A stretch of DNA of 53,170 nucleotides from Pseudomonadales bacterium (GTDB lineage: Bacteria; Pseudomonadota; Gammaproteobacteria; Pseudomonadales; Azotimanducaceae), in the NCBI GenBank assembly GCA_022827905.1, contig JAJEIQ010000036.1, positions 1 through 53,170 on the forward strand, read 5' to 3'. Position 1 is the stretch's first letter. Every line of letters starts with the position of its first letter. The notes beneath the pieces are model-generated. The model saw only the letters and a list, made by a program, of their open reading frames with translations. It was not told the DNA's origin and made no database searches. Of the stretch, positions 1 through 7,681 are shown in pieces. The translations under genes and the position numbers were made by a program.

Positions 1-126
1 ACTTTGCTACAGATCCTGTCCGTCACCCTGTTCGAGAAAATGCCGTTAAATCAATGCCTTCTCGAACCCGACCACACTTCCGGGCAGGACATGGACCCTA
101 ACCAATTGAATTTATTCGAGTATTAA
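1..126 (+). pseudogene. IS4-family transposase, C-terminal end (cut by window edge)
   Basis: The first frame is open from base 1 to a TAA at 124-126 and encodes about 41 residues. It contains LLQILSVTLFEKMPL and ends in NQLNLFEY, which closely resembles the C-terminus of IS4-family DDE transposases of the DUF4372-containing type. The stop codon overlaps the terminal inverted repeat at 123-139, as expected for a transposase that fills its element. Only the end is visible, so whether the full copy is intact cannot be judged. The same terminal repeat occurs in opposite orientation at 53030-53046. Confidence 0.8.
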
Positions 127-139
127 CCGGACACTAGTG
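123..139 (+). repeat. Right terminal inverted repeat of the IS4-family element
   Basis: The 17-bp sequence TTAACCGGACACTAGTG directly follows and overlaps the transposase stop codon. Its exact reverse complement is at 53030-53046. The flanking bases differ between the two ends, as expected for separate insertions, so a target-site duplication cannot be read. Bases 140-370, between this repeat and the next gene, show no convincing gene or structured element. Confidence 0.8.
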
Positions 140-370
140 ACAGCAGCATCAATTTTGTCCGGATTGGATGCGCAACTAGTGAGAAGTACGAGCGCTGCAA
201 GGACGCCTCCCTTTTTCATGGGCGATCTCCATTTTTTGTCAGTGTGATTCCAAGTGCCCTTTACAGGTTAGCAGAATTTTGATTGCAGCAGATTTTGACG
301 CTGGTGGAGTGGCATCGCAGACTTGGTTGGCTCAAATGCCGTTACTCGTTGCCTTAATCAAACCAATCCA

Positions 371-1768
371 TCACTGCCAGCCGTCCGGCAAGGACGACAG
401 GTTGGTGATGTGCCCTTCCGGACTTTCCATCAGGCTCATCACCTGAATGTCCCGGTCGGCTTCGATGTCGAGCCGCCATTTTCCTTGGCCGTCGCCGAGG
501 GCGCCTTGGAGGTCGGTGCCGCCGTCCTCCAGTTCCGGGGCGTTGATTGAGCGGGCGTGGCCGGCGGGCAGGGTAAGCCGGAGCGGGCCGCGCATGGCGC
601 CGGCATCGTCCAATCCGTGGATGGCGATCTCGGCATCTTGGTCTTCGGGGTTGATCAGCCGCAGCAGGCTGGCTTGTCGCCAGTTGCTGGCCGGGTTGAA
701 GGTGGACACCCGGTGCAGGCCGGCAATCTTCGGGGCGAGGTCATAGATGCTCGACAGAAAGCCATCGGGTGCGCGGACGTAGGCTAGGGCTTCGATGGGC
801 AGTGGGCTGGCCAGCCGCAGCCGCCAATCGCCCTGCCCTTGACCGATGCCCGTGCCTAGGCCCTTAGCCGAATTGCCTAGTTCCAAGTCGGATGAATTGA
901 AATGGATTACTTGGCGCGCGGCCAGCGCCAGGCTCACCGGGCCGAATTCGCGCCCGGTGTCGTCGATGGCGGTGAGCGAGACGTCGCCGGGCTGATCGGA
1001 GTGATTGATGAGGCGCAGGAATCCCTGTCGCAGCGATTCGGACGCCGATAGGAACAACGGCACATCAACGGTCGAATCGCCAGCGCCTTGTCGAACGAAG
1101 ATGAACCTCGCCATCGGTTCGTCCGTGAACGGTGCCATGCCCCTGATGCGGGTGATGGTTCCCTGTGGCACGGTGGCGGGATTGCTGAGCGAGAAGCCGT
1201 TTCCATTCTCGGTGCCGGCGTCGTAAGGAAACAGATCCACTTCGAGCCTTGAGAGCCAGCGTCCGCGCGCATCGAGCAGGGACAGTCCGGAGACGCCGAC
1301 GAACCAGTCCGGGCTGGGCGCGATCATGGTGATCAGCGTGACCAGCGGATGGTCCTGGGTGGTCTCGAATTCGACGCTCACCTCCGGTGTGCCGCCGGTG
1401 CCAAGGCTCCTTTCGATGATGGCGCCGACGTGGTCGCTGGCATTGATCTCCGACCTGAAGGCGCTGTTCTGGCCGAGTTCCGCCACGTCCTCGACCCCTG
1501 GGCTGGCCATGCCGCCGACCTCCCAAAAGGTCACCTGATCATTGTGCATGGTGCCGATCAGCGGTGAGAAGTGCGCGCTTGCCGGCAGGCCGCCGGGCGT
1601 TGCGGCGGTGGTCCAGGTGCCCTGAAAGGTGACTTGATAGGTGACTGGCGGTTCAGCGGTTTGGGCTTGCGCGGGCAAAGGCGTCCAGCCGGCGAGACAC
1701 GCTGAAAGCGCGATGGCGAGGCTAAGCCAGCGGAAAGCTGTCAATGACCGGTCGGATGCCACGCACAC
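371..1768 (-). CDS. Secreted spondin-N domain protein with two C-terminal repeat domains
   Basis: This is a 465-aa exported protein starting at GTG. A hydrophobic signal sequence spans about residues 10-24 and includes a possible lipobox LSAC (Cys24); a signal peptidase I site near AQAQ (33-36) is the alternative. Residues about 43-220 look like a spondin-N domain, a beta-rich extracellular adhesion module, with the typical DWFVGVSGLSLLD and DAGTENGNGF segments. Two related repeats of about 100 residues follow (about 245-345 and 355-465), each with an RLIN..D...DDxG motif and a GxGDW/GKWRL turn. The same repeats occur in the protein at 31131-32594. Function is unknown; a cell-surface or matrix role is inferred from the spondin domain. 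Confidence 0.75.
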   Translation of the reverse strand: MCVASDRSLTAFRWLSLAIALSACLAGWTPLPAQAQTAEPPVTYQVTFQGTWTTAATPGGLPASAHFSPLIGTMHNDQVTFWEVGGMASPGVEDVAELGQNSAFRSEINASDHVGAIIERSLGTGGTPEVSVEFETTQDHPLVTLITMIAPSPDWFVGVSGLSLLDARGRWLSRLEVDLFPYDAGTENGNGFSLSNPATVPQGTITRIRGMAPFTDEPMARFIFVRQGAGDSTVDVPLFLSASESLRQGFLRLINHSDQPGDVSLTAIDDTGREFGPVSLALAARQVIHFNSSDLELGNSAKGLGTGIGQGQGDWRLRLASPLPIEALAYVRAPDGFLSSIYDLAPKIAGLHRVSTFNPASNWRQASLLRLINPEDQDAEIAIHGLDDAGAMRGPLRLTLPAGHARSINAPELEDGGTDLQGALGDGQGKWRLDIEADRDIQVMSLMESPEGHITNLSSLPDGWQ

Positions 1769-1803
1769 CAGCGCCTATCCCCTTGATCTGTTACTCGTCT
1801 AGC

Positions 1804-2952
1804 TTACGGCAGCCCAAGCGCTTTGCAAAAGGTCTGGAAAGGCAGGATGCGGACGCCGTTCGTTAGTCGGTCGCTCTGGCCCAAGTGCACTTGATAGAAA
1901 TCAGGAATCGGCGTCCGGTCCCGAAAATAGGGGATTGCTGGGTTGAGTAACTTCTCCCCCACCTTGCATTCCACGGCGAACAGGGGCTGGCTATTGCGGA
2001 CCACCACGAAATCGACTTCGCGGCGGTCGGTGTCGCGGATGAACCGCAGTTCCATTCGATAGCCTTCGGTATCCTCCTGATGGTGGCAGTACTTCAACAG
2101 TTGGCAGGCCACTAGGTTTTCGAAGCGCGCCCCGCCGCTTGGTGCTTGGGACCAGTCCCAAAGGTAGAGCTTGTTCTCCTTCTTCACGGCGCGTATCCGA
2201 GGCGCGCCGAACGGCGGGATGCGGAAGCAAACATAGAGGTTTTCCAGGATCCCCAGCCAACGCTCCGCCGTGGCGTGCGCGACTTGCAAGTCCTCGCTCA
2301 GGCTGCGCACCGACAGGGGTGATCCGACCCGATCCGGCAACGCCTCCACCAGCAGTTCAACCAATGCCACCTCGCGGACGTTTTCGAGGTCGCGCAGATC
2401 TTCGTACACCACCCGCGAGAGCCGCTCCCGCTGCCAGCGCCGCCATGAGCGCTCATCGGCGGCCAGCAGTGGTTCCGGGAATCCGCCGAAGCGCAGCAGC
2501 GCTCCCAGATCGCCTGGTGATGGATCGGCGCCAAGTTCCGCCAGAGACAGCGGGTGCAGCCGGTAGCGGTGGTAGCGCCCTTGCAGCGAGTCACCGCCCT
2601 TGCGGTAGTGACTCAGCCGGGCGGAGCCCGTGACCAAGATCGAGACCCGATCGCCCTGGGTGTCGTAGAACCCCTTGACCAAATTGCGCCAGCGGGGGAA
2701 CTTGTGAACTTCGTCCAGAACCAGAAGCGGCTCGCCGCCCGGGAAATCCCCGCGCATTAGGCGCGGCCGCACCTGCGGATCATCCCAGTTTAGGTAAGCA
2801 GGGTGTCTAGCCCCCTCTGCCTGCAGCAAACCCAAAGCCAACGTCGTCTTGCCCACCTGGCGGGGACCACCGACAAACACCATCTTGCGCTCAAGGTCAT
2901 CCTTGATCGGGTCGGCCAGATAGCGCGGGAGGGTGCTGGGTGTGGTAGCCAT
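1804..2952 (-). CDS. AAA-family ATPase with C-terminal DUF4143 domain
   Basis: The 382-aa product has a Walker A motif GPRQVGKT at about residues 29-36 and a Walker B LLVLDEVHKF ending near Asp80-Glu81. The sensor-like VTGSARL at about 105 follows, then a DUF4143 C-terminal half. That half carries REVDFVVV...AVECK, which resembles the acidic and lysine residues of restriction-endonuclease-like folds. Such single-gene ATPases are widespread, patchily distributed and of unknown function. The start is ATG at 2952 with no strong ribosome site. It stands alone, upstream of and divergent from the thioredoxin gene, and tail to head behind the spondin gene. Confidence 0.85.
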   Translation of the reverse strand: MATTPSTLPRYLADPIKDDLERKMVFVGGPRQVGKTTLALGLLQAEGARHPAYLNWDDPQVRPRLMRGDFPGGEPLLVLDEVHKFPRWRNLVKGFYDTQGDRVSILVTGSARLSHYRKGGDSLQGRYHRYRLHPLSLAELGADPSPGDLGALLRFGGFPEPLLAADERSWRRWQRERLSRVVYEDLRDLENVREVALVELLVEALPDRVGSPLSVRSLSEDLQVAHATAERWLGILENLYVCFRIPPFGAPRIRAVKKENKLYLWDWSQAPSGGARFENLVACQLLKYCHHQEDTEGYRMELRFIRDTDRREVDFVVVRNSQPLFAVECKVGEKLLNPAIPYFRDRTPIPDFYQVHLGQSDRLTNGVRILPFQTFCKALGLP

Positions 2953-3107
2953 GAACGGAGGCTCGGCTGAAACTGACGGCGTGTTTGTAAAGTCAAGCCT
3001 ACTCTAAATCACTCATGACTAAAGTCAACTGTAGGTGAAAATGCTCTAATCCCGAGATGCTTTCACCTGCCAAAATCGGGGATACTCGGCGCGTGGGCCA
3101 CTGGCCG

Positions 3108-3602
3108 ATGTCAAATGAAATGATCATGCTGAAACTCTTGCGGATGCCAACCGTCTGGATGGTACTGCTTGTTCTGTTTGGGGGGCAGGCGCTTGCTGCT
3201 GCGCCGATGCCCTACGATGAGACGGCCGATGCGGCGGCCGCGGTGGCTGCTGCATTGGAAGAGGCCGAAGCGAACGGCAAGCTGTTGTTCATCGAATTCG
3301 GCGCCAACTGGTGCCCGGATTGCCGAGCGTTCGCTGCGGCGACCCAAGCGCCCGAGGCCCGGGCGGTCATCGAGGAGAAGTTCGTGGCCGTTAAGGTGGA
3401 TGTTGGTGATTGGGACAAGCATCCGGAGGTGGTGGCCGCTTGGGGCAACCCGATCGAGGGCGGCATCCCCGCCATCGTGGTCGCCAACACCCAAGGGGAA
3501 GTGTTGTTTTCCACCAAGGCCGGGCAGCTCGCCAAGGCGCGCAGCATGGGGCCGGAGGAATTTGCTGCCTTTTTTGAACACTTGTCGGCCTTGAAACCCT
3601 GA
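3108..3602 (+). CDS. Exported thioredoxin-fold protein
   Basis: A signal peptide or anchor (MLKLLRMPTVWMVLLVLFG..ALAAA) precedes a thioredoxin fold with the redox motif WCPDCR and a cis-Pro-like segment GGIPAIVV. It should act in the periplasm as a thiol reductase or oxidase, similar to the DUF255/thioredoxin_7 group. In-frame ATGs at 3108, 3120 and 3126 are all compatible with the signal peptide, and none has a clear ribosome site. The last nine codons (FEHLSALKP) and the sequence just after them are duplicated at 5108-5154, in front of the intact permease. The ancestral order was therefore probably thioredoxin then permease, about 20 bp apart. Confidence 0.8.
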   Translation: MSNEMIMLKLLRMPTVWMVLLVLFGGQALAAAPMPYDETADAAAAVAAALEEAEANGKLLFIEFGANWCPDCRAFAAATQAPEARAVIEEKFVAVKVDVGDWDKHPEVVAAWGNPIEGGIPAIVVANTQGEVLFSTKAGQLAKARSMGPEEFAAFFEHLSALKP

Positions 3603-3826
3603 CTATTCAGTAGAAGCCCTTGGTCCAAGCAAAGTTCAGCGCCGCCACCGCGCTGGCCGCCATTACCTTTGGCGCCTATCTCGGCTCGGCGGTGCCGATG
3701 CTGCCGCCGAAAGCGAGTGCCACCGTTCTCGCCATTGACCTGACCGCCGCCCACATGGGCACAAGGCGCTGCAGCGGCGGCGTGCAGCGCTGGTTCACGG
3801 GCTTGAAGATCGCGCTGGTCCTGAGC
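3573..3826 (+). repeat. Imperfect direct duplication of trx end and permease part (copy 1)
   Basis: This stretch matches 5108-5634 with scattered mismatches. It covers the final codons of the thioredoxin gene, the short spacer, and part of the amino-acid permease gene. Relative to copy 2 it lacks about 273 bp (5186-5459). The two edges of the deletion share CCACCGC, so a short-homology deletion is likely, and the reading frame is kept. The duplication brackets a segment (about 3827-5107) that carries an unrelated gene and a tRNA-like sequence. Confidence 0.85.
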
Positions 3827-3859
3827 TGCTTTGTCGTCGGGGAACGTCTCGCCCATTAG
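3620..3859 (+). pseudogene. Amino-acid permease fragment with internal deletion
   Basis: From a TTG at 3620 the frame reads VQAKFSAATALAAITFGAY and continues to GLKIALVL, about 70 residues matching the permease at 5155-6510. About 91 residues are missing in frame, and homology is lost after about 3826. Without most membrane helices it cannot be a transporter. Several amino-acid differences from the intact gene (for example PPKAS against PPEAS) show this is not a recent exact copy. The stretch 3603-4061 contains no other intact gene. Confidence 0.8.
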
Positions 3860-3892
3860 CTGCATCAAGTTGAAGTGCTGCGACTTGACCAT
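3827..3892 (-). pseudogene. N-terminal remnant of an unidentified gene, possibly an AMP-binding enzyme
   Basis: On the minus strand an ATG at 3892 is preceded by GAGGACG and opens a frame reading MVKSQHFNLMQLMGETFPDD. The reading then runs into the reversed permease fragment at about 3826. The pattern FNLMQLxxxxFPDD resembles the first residues of acyl-CoA synthetases and other AMP-forming enzymes, but 22 residues cannot establish this. It marks the inner edge of the left duplication. Confidence 0.3.
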
Positions 3893-4061
3893 TCTAACGT
3901 CCTCACGTTGATTTATCCGGTAGCGCAAAGACGAAACCAGGAGGCGCCTAGCTCCCCCTTGTCGACAAAGTATCTCACAGCAACTTCTTTCTGCTTATCT
4001 CTTGTCAATGACGTTTTTTTCGCTCAAAATGGTTGGGCACCCTCAACTACAGGAAGTGAAT

Positions 4062-4841
4062 ATGGAACTGAAGAAATCGCGTAGTCCTGCCTATCCTTCT
4101 TTGAGTCTAGATGCAGCTATCGCTAAGGCGCGGGAAATCTACAATTCCTACAACACAGCCTTTGTGCATCGAGAAGCAGCAGCAGTAGCAATAGGCTACG
4201 CACCTACCAGCGGATCTTCTTTTGGCGCTTTGGCCTCTTTATCTGCATACGGGCTTGTAGATGGGCGTAGGGGAGAAGTCGGTGTAAGCGATCTGGCTAT
4301 ACAGATATTTTTCGCCGAATCGGAGGAGGAGCGTGCCGAGGCTTTGCAAAAGGCCGTCTCTATGCCACCAGCCTTTGGCCTTATCTCTGACAGGTTTGGC
4401 GAACATATTCCTCCTGCTAAAGGCATCGAAGATTTTCTGTGCCGGAATAGATTTACGCCTCCCGCAGCCGCTAAAGCAGCTAAGTCGTATATCACCAGCG
4501 TCAAGTTCGTAACGTCAACAATAGACAATGATAGAAAGGAATCTGCTGCGAAAATGCCGGAGAATGCCGCCTCTAAGGTAGGCGCAAAGCCCGCCCAAAC
4601 GCAGGACGCAGACGAAACAAACACCGAACCTACAGGGGTTTTTCAGGAATGGGCCAGAGGAAGCGCGGGCATTAGCGACAACGACTTCCGTCTTTTAGCG
4701 AAAAATAAACCCAGTTCTGACGAATGGCATGATATTATTGCCTTGCTGGAAGTGCAGGCGAAAATTGCGGAGCGGCGAGAAGAAGCACAAGCGCAGAAGG
4801 GAGAACAGGAAACGAAGTTGATTGAACATATACCAGAGTAA
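4062..4841 (+). CDS. Hypothetical protein with winged-helix-like N-terminal region
   Basis: The 259-aa product is not a family I can name. The ATG at 4062 is preferred over the in-frame ATG at 4002 because AGGAAGTG precedes it. Residues about 10-135 are a compact helical region (AAIAKAREIYNSY..REAAAVAIGY) that reads like a winged-helix or structure-forming module. A polar, low-complexity linker follows (about 150-190), then a charged C-terminal helix rich in E, K and Q (AKIAERREEAQAQKG), probably a coiled coil. Base composition is clearly more A+T-rich than the core genes. Lying between duplicated core-gene ends and next to a tRNA-like sequence, it looks horizontally acquired. Confidence 0.7.
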   Translation: MELKKSRSPAYPSLSLDAAIAKAREIYNSYNTAFVHREAAAVAIGYAPTSGSSFGALASLSAYGLVDGRRGEVGVSDLAIQIFFAESEEERAEALQKAVSMPPAFGLISDRFGEHIPPAKGIEDFLCRNRFTPPAAAKAAKSYITSVKFVTSTIDNDRKESAAKMPENAASKVGAKPAQTQDADETNTEPTGVFQEWARGSAGISDNDFRLLAKNKPSSDEWHDIIALLEVQAKIAERREEAQAQKGEQETKLIEHIPE

Positions 4842-4850
4842 AAGGTTAAT

Positions 4851-4925
4851 GCGCCGGTAGCTCAATGGATAGAGCGTCCCTGTCGGAAAGGTCAGATGCG
4901 AGTTCGAATCTCGCCCGGCGCACCA
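4851..4925 (+). tRNA. tRNA (arginine-like body) with defective anticodon arm
   Basis: The acceptor stem GCGCCGG/CCGGCGC pairs perfectly, a D-arm GCTC..GAGC is present, the T-arm GCGAG TTCGAAT CTCGC is perfect and the gene ends in ACCA. The acceptor and D-arm are most like bacterial tRNA-Arg. The anticodon arm is abnormal: 4877-4897 is one base short and only about three pairs form. The loop can be read as GTCGGAA (anticodon CGG), but arginine identity would need a loss of several bases from the 3' stem strand. It may be a tRNA relic, possibly part of an old attachment site. Confidence 0.55.
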
Positions 4926-4931
4926 ACCTAA

Positions 4932-4966
4932 AGGCTTTCGCCTTCGCGCAAAGCCTACGCTTTTTT
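4932..4966 (+). terminator. Rho-independent terminator after the tRNA-like gene
   Basis: AGGCTTT (4932-4938) pairs with AAAGCCT (4950-4956). The stem can extend by CGC/GCG around a CTTC tetraloop with one bulged C. The hairpin is followed by ACGC and a run of six T. Its position a few bases after the CCA end suits termination of the tRNA transcript or of the unknown gene plus tRNA. The stretch from here to 5107 shows nothing else. Confidence 0.7.
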
Positions 4967-5107
4967 GCTGCCCGGAGCAAGGAGGAGGAGGTCACACCTC
5001 GTCCAAGATTTAGCCGGGTACGAGGGATAGGCTGGAAGAGTTATAAATTGTGATTCTAGCCCTCTATCCCACGCCCCCACCTAGCTAGCTGTATCATTCC
5101 CCCCTTC

Positions 5108-5634
5108 TTTGAACACTTGGCGGCCTTGGAACCCTAACCATTCAGTCGAAGCCCTTGGTTCAAGCAAAGTTCAGCGCCGCCACCGCCGCCGCCGTGGTGG
5201 TGGCCAACATGATCGGCACCGGGGTGTTCACCAGTCTCGGGTTCCAGCTGCTCGACATTCAATCCGGCTTCGTGCTGCTGATGCTCTGGGCCGTGGGCGG
5301 CCTTGCCGCCCTGTGCGGCGCCCTCTGCTACGCCGAACTCGGTGCCGCGCTGCCCCGCTCCGGGGGCGAGTACCACTTCTTGAGCGAGATCTACCATCCG
5401 GCGGTGGGGTTCGTTTCCGGTTGGATTTCGGCGACCATTGGCTTTGCCGCCCCCACCGCGCTGGCCGCCATTACCTTTGGCGCCTATCTCGGCTCGGTGG
5501 TGCCTATGCTGCCGCCGGAAGCGAGCGCCACCGTCCTCGTCATTGCCCTGACCGCGGCCCACATGGGTACGAGGCGCGGTAGCGGCGGTGTGCAGCGTTG
5601 GTTCACGGGCTTGAAGATCGCGCTGATCCTGGGC
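5108..5634 (+). repeat. Imperfect direct duplication of trx end and permease part (copy 2)
   Basis: This is the full-length counterpart of 3573-3826. It starts with the last nine codons of a thioredoxin gene ending in FEHLAALEP, then a short spacer and the intact start of the permease gene. The thioredoxin tail differs from the complete gene by S/A and K/E changes and a different stop codon (TAA against TGA), so the two tails have diverged. Confidence 0.85.
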
Positions 5635-6510
5635 TTTTGCGGTGCGGTCTGGTTGGCGGTCGATGCCGGACAGCCGATCGCCTTCAGGCCGGTGGCCGGC
5701 GACGGTGGCCTGCTGCTCGGCGGCGCCTTCGCGGTGGCCCTGATTTACGTCAACTACGCTTACACGGGCTGGAACGCGGCCACCTACCTCACCAGCGAAG
5801 TGGCGAATCCGCAACGCAGCTTGCCCCGGGCCCTAGCTTTGGGGACGGGCTTGGTCGCTGGCTTGTATTTGCTGCTCAACTTCACCTTTCTCTACGCTGC
5901 GCCCATCGACGCCATGACCGGCAAGCTGGAAATCGGCTACGTCGTCGCCGAGGAGGCCTTTGGCGGGGTAGGCGCGAAGCTCATGGGCGTGGTGCTGGCT
6001 ACGCTGTTGATCTCCACCGTCAGCGCCATGATTCTGGCCGGACCCCGGGTGATGCAGGTCATCGGCGAGGACTTTCCGGCGTTCCGGGTGTTGGCCCGCA
6101 CCAATCGCGACGGCCTGCCGACGGTGGCGATTGCCGCCCAGTCGCTGATGGCCTTGGCGTTCATTTGGACCGCTTCCTTCGAGTCCATCCTAGTGTTCGC
6201 CGGATTCAGCTTGGGGCTGTCCACGCTCATCACGGTGGCTGGCGTGTTCGTGTTGCGCTGGCGCCGTCCGGGCTTGGCGCGGCCGTACCGGGTCACCGGC
6301 TATCCGCTGCCGCCCTTGGCCTATCTCGCCATCACCGGCTGGACCCTGTTCTACATCTTGAGCGATCGCCCCCAGGAAGCGGGATTGAGCTTGGCGTTGA
6401 TCGTGGCTGGGTTCGCTTTCTATTGGCTGTCCAATCGTGTAAAACAGCCGTCCCCGCAGAATTCGCGGGACCGGCAGCGGCAAGGGAGAGAGCATGGCGG
6501 AGTTGGATGA
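5155..6510 (+). CDS. APC-superfamily amino-acid permease
   Basis: The 451-aa protein has about 12 hydrophobic segments. Near the start is the APC signature VVANMIGTGVFTSLG, where unwound helix 1 binds substrate; GGEYHFLSEIYHP follows at about residue 75. It should import amino acids across the inner membrane by proton or sodium symport or exchange. The start is a TTG at 5155 with no strong ribosome site. Because the start lies inside the duplicated sequence, the original upstream context (thioredoxin 3' end) is still present. The stop overlaps the next gene by 17 bp, which implies co-transcription with the acyl-CoA dehydrogenase. Confidence 0.85.
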   Translation: MVQAKFSAATAAAVVVANMIGTGVFTSLGFQLLDIQSGFVLLMLWAVGGLAALCGALCYAELGAALPRSGGEYHFLSEIYHPAVGFVSGWISATIGFAAPTALAAITFGAYLGSVVPMLPPEASATVLVIALTAAHMGTRRGSGGVQRWFTGLKIALILGFCGAVWLAVDAGQPIAFRPVAGDGGLLLGGAFAVALIYVNYAYTGWNAATYLTSEVANPQRSLPRALALGTGLVAGLYLLLNFTFLYAAPIDAMTGKLEIGYVVAEEAFGGVGAKLMGVVLATLLISTVSAMILAGPRVMQVIGEDFPAFRVLARTNRDGLPTVAIAAQSLMALAFIWTASFESILVFAGFSLGLSTLITVAGVFVLRWRRPGLARPYRVTGYPLPPLAYLAITGWTLFYILSDRPQEAGLSLALIVAGFAFYWLSNRVKQPSPQNSRDRQRQGREHGGVG

Positions 6511-7678
6511 ATTCAGGGCCGAGACGCGGGCGTGGCTGGCGGAAAACTGCCCAGCGGGCGCCCGTGGCCCTGGGCCGATACCCAACGGCAGCACCAAGAT
6601 CAAGATTCGCGACCGGGATACGCTGCTCTGGCTCGACCGCATGATCGAAAAGGGCTGGACGGTGCCCAATTGGCCCCGGGAATACGGCGGCGGTGGCCTC
6701 GACAAGGAGGCGTTCCTCATCCTGGTTGAGGAAATGAGCCGCATTCGAGCCCGTCCGGCCTTGTCCGGATTCGGCACCAGCATGATCGGCCCCACCCTCT
6801 TGGAGTTCGGCACCGAGCAGCAGAAGCAGACCCATCTGCCGCGCATCGCCCAGGCGCAAGTGGAATGGTGCCAAGGCTACAGCGAACCGGGTTCGGGCAG
6901 CGACTTGGCGAGCCTGCGCACAAGCGCCGAGGACGCTGGGGACCACTACGTCATCAACGGGCAGAAAATCTGGACCTCCGGGGCCCACTTGGCGGATTGG
7001 ATGTTCATCCTGGTGCGCACCGACCCGGATGTGCCAAAGCACGACGGCATCAGCTTCATGCTGCTGCCCATGGACCAGCCCGGCGTCACCGTCAAACCCA
7101 TCCGGTTGATTTCCGGGGAATCGCCCTTCAACGAAACCTTCTTCGACAACGCTATTGCCAGCAAGGACGATCTGGTGGGCGAGCTCAACAAGGGCTGGAC
7201 GGTAGGTAAGCGCTTACTTCAGCATGAGCGATCCGGCATGCAGGCGCTGGTGCGCGCCGCCACCGACGACGGTGGGCTGGAAACCAGCCTGACCGACGTC
7301 GCCAAGGCTTCGTTGGGGGAGGCGCAGGGGAAAATCGCCGATCCCACCTACCGTGCCCAGGTGACCGCCTACGAAATGAACGCCCATGCGCTTCGCTTGG
7401 CGCAGCGGCGGGCGGTGGAGGAGTCCGAGGGCGGCACGCCTGGGCCGGTGACGTCGATTTTTAAGATGTACGCCAGCGAGCTGCAGCAGGAACGCAACGA
7501 CTTGACGACCCGGCTCGGCGGCTACCGCGGCTTTGGCGCGGACCGCAACGCGTTCACCGCCGAAGAGCTGGAGAACACCCGCCAATGGCTGGCCTTCCGG
7601 GCCGCGTCCATCTACAGCGGTAGCAACGAGATTCAGCGCAACATCATCGCCAAGCGGGTGCTCGGCCTGCCGGATTGA
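6494..7678 (+). CDS. Acyl-CoA dehydrogenase family protein
   Basis: The product is 394 aa, the usual length. The central FAD/substrate region GYSEPGSGSDLASLRT (about 133-148) and the C-terminal NEIQRNIIAKRVLGLP motif are both clear. It should oxidise an acyl-CoA to the 2-enoyl-CoA and pass electrons to ETF; the chain-length class cannot be told. The ATG at 6494 is preceded by AAGGGAGAG, inside the end of the permease gene. A glutamate-ligase-like gene follows after 3 bp. Confidence 0.9.
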   Translation: MAELDEFRAETRAWLAENCPAGARGPGPIPNGSTKIKIRDRDTLLWLDRMIEKGWTVPNWPREYGGGGLDKEAFLILVEEMSRIRARPALSGFGTSMIGPTLLEFGTEQQKQTHLPRIAQAQVEWCQGYSEPGSGSDLASLRTSAEDAGDHYVINGQKIWTSGAHLADWMFILVRTDPDVPKHDGISFMLLPMDQPGVTVKPIRLISGESPFNETFFDNAIASKDDLVGELNKGWTVGKRLLQHERSGMQALVRAATDDGGLETSLTDVAKASLGEAQGKIADPTYRAQVTAYEMNAHALRLAQRRAVEESEGGTPGPVTSIFKMYASELQQERNDLTTRLGGYRGFGADRNAFTAEELENTRQWLAFRAASIYSGSNEIQRNIIAKRVLGLPD

Positions 7679-7681
7679 CTT

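Noticed and set aside
140-370. Possible small gene or second IS end between the IS repeat and the spondin gene
   Set aside because: No frame with a credible start, motif or ribosome site, and no repeat beyond weak similarity to the CTAGTG ends.
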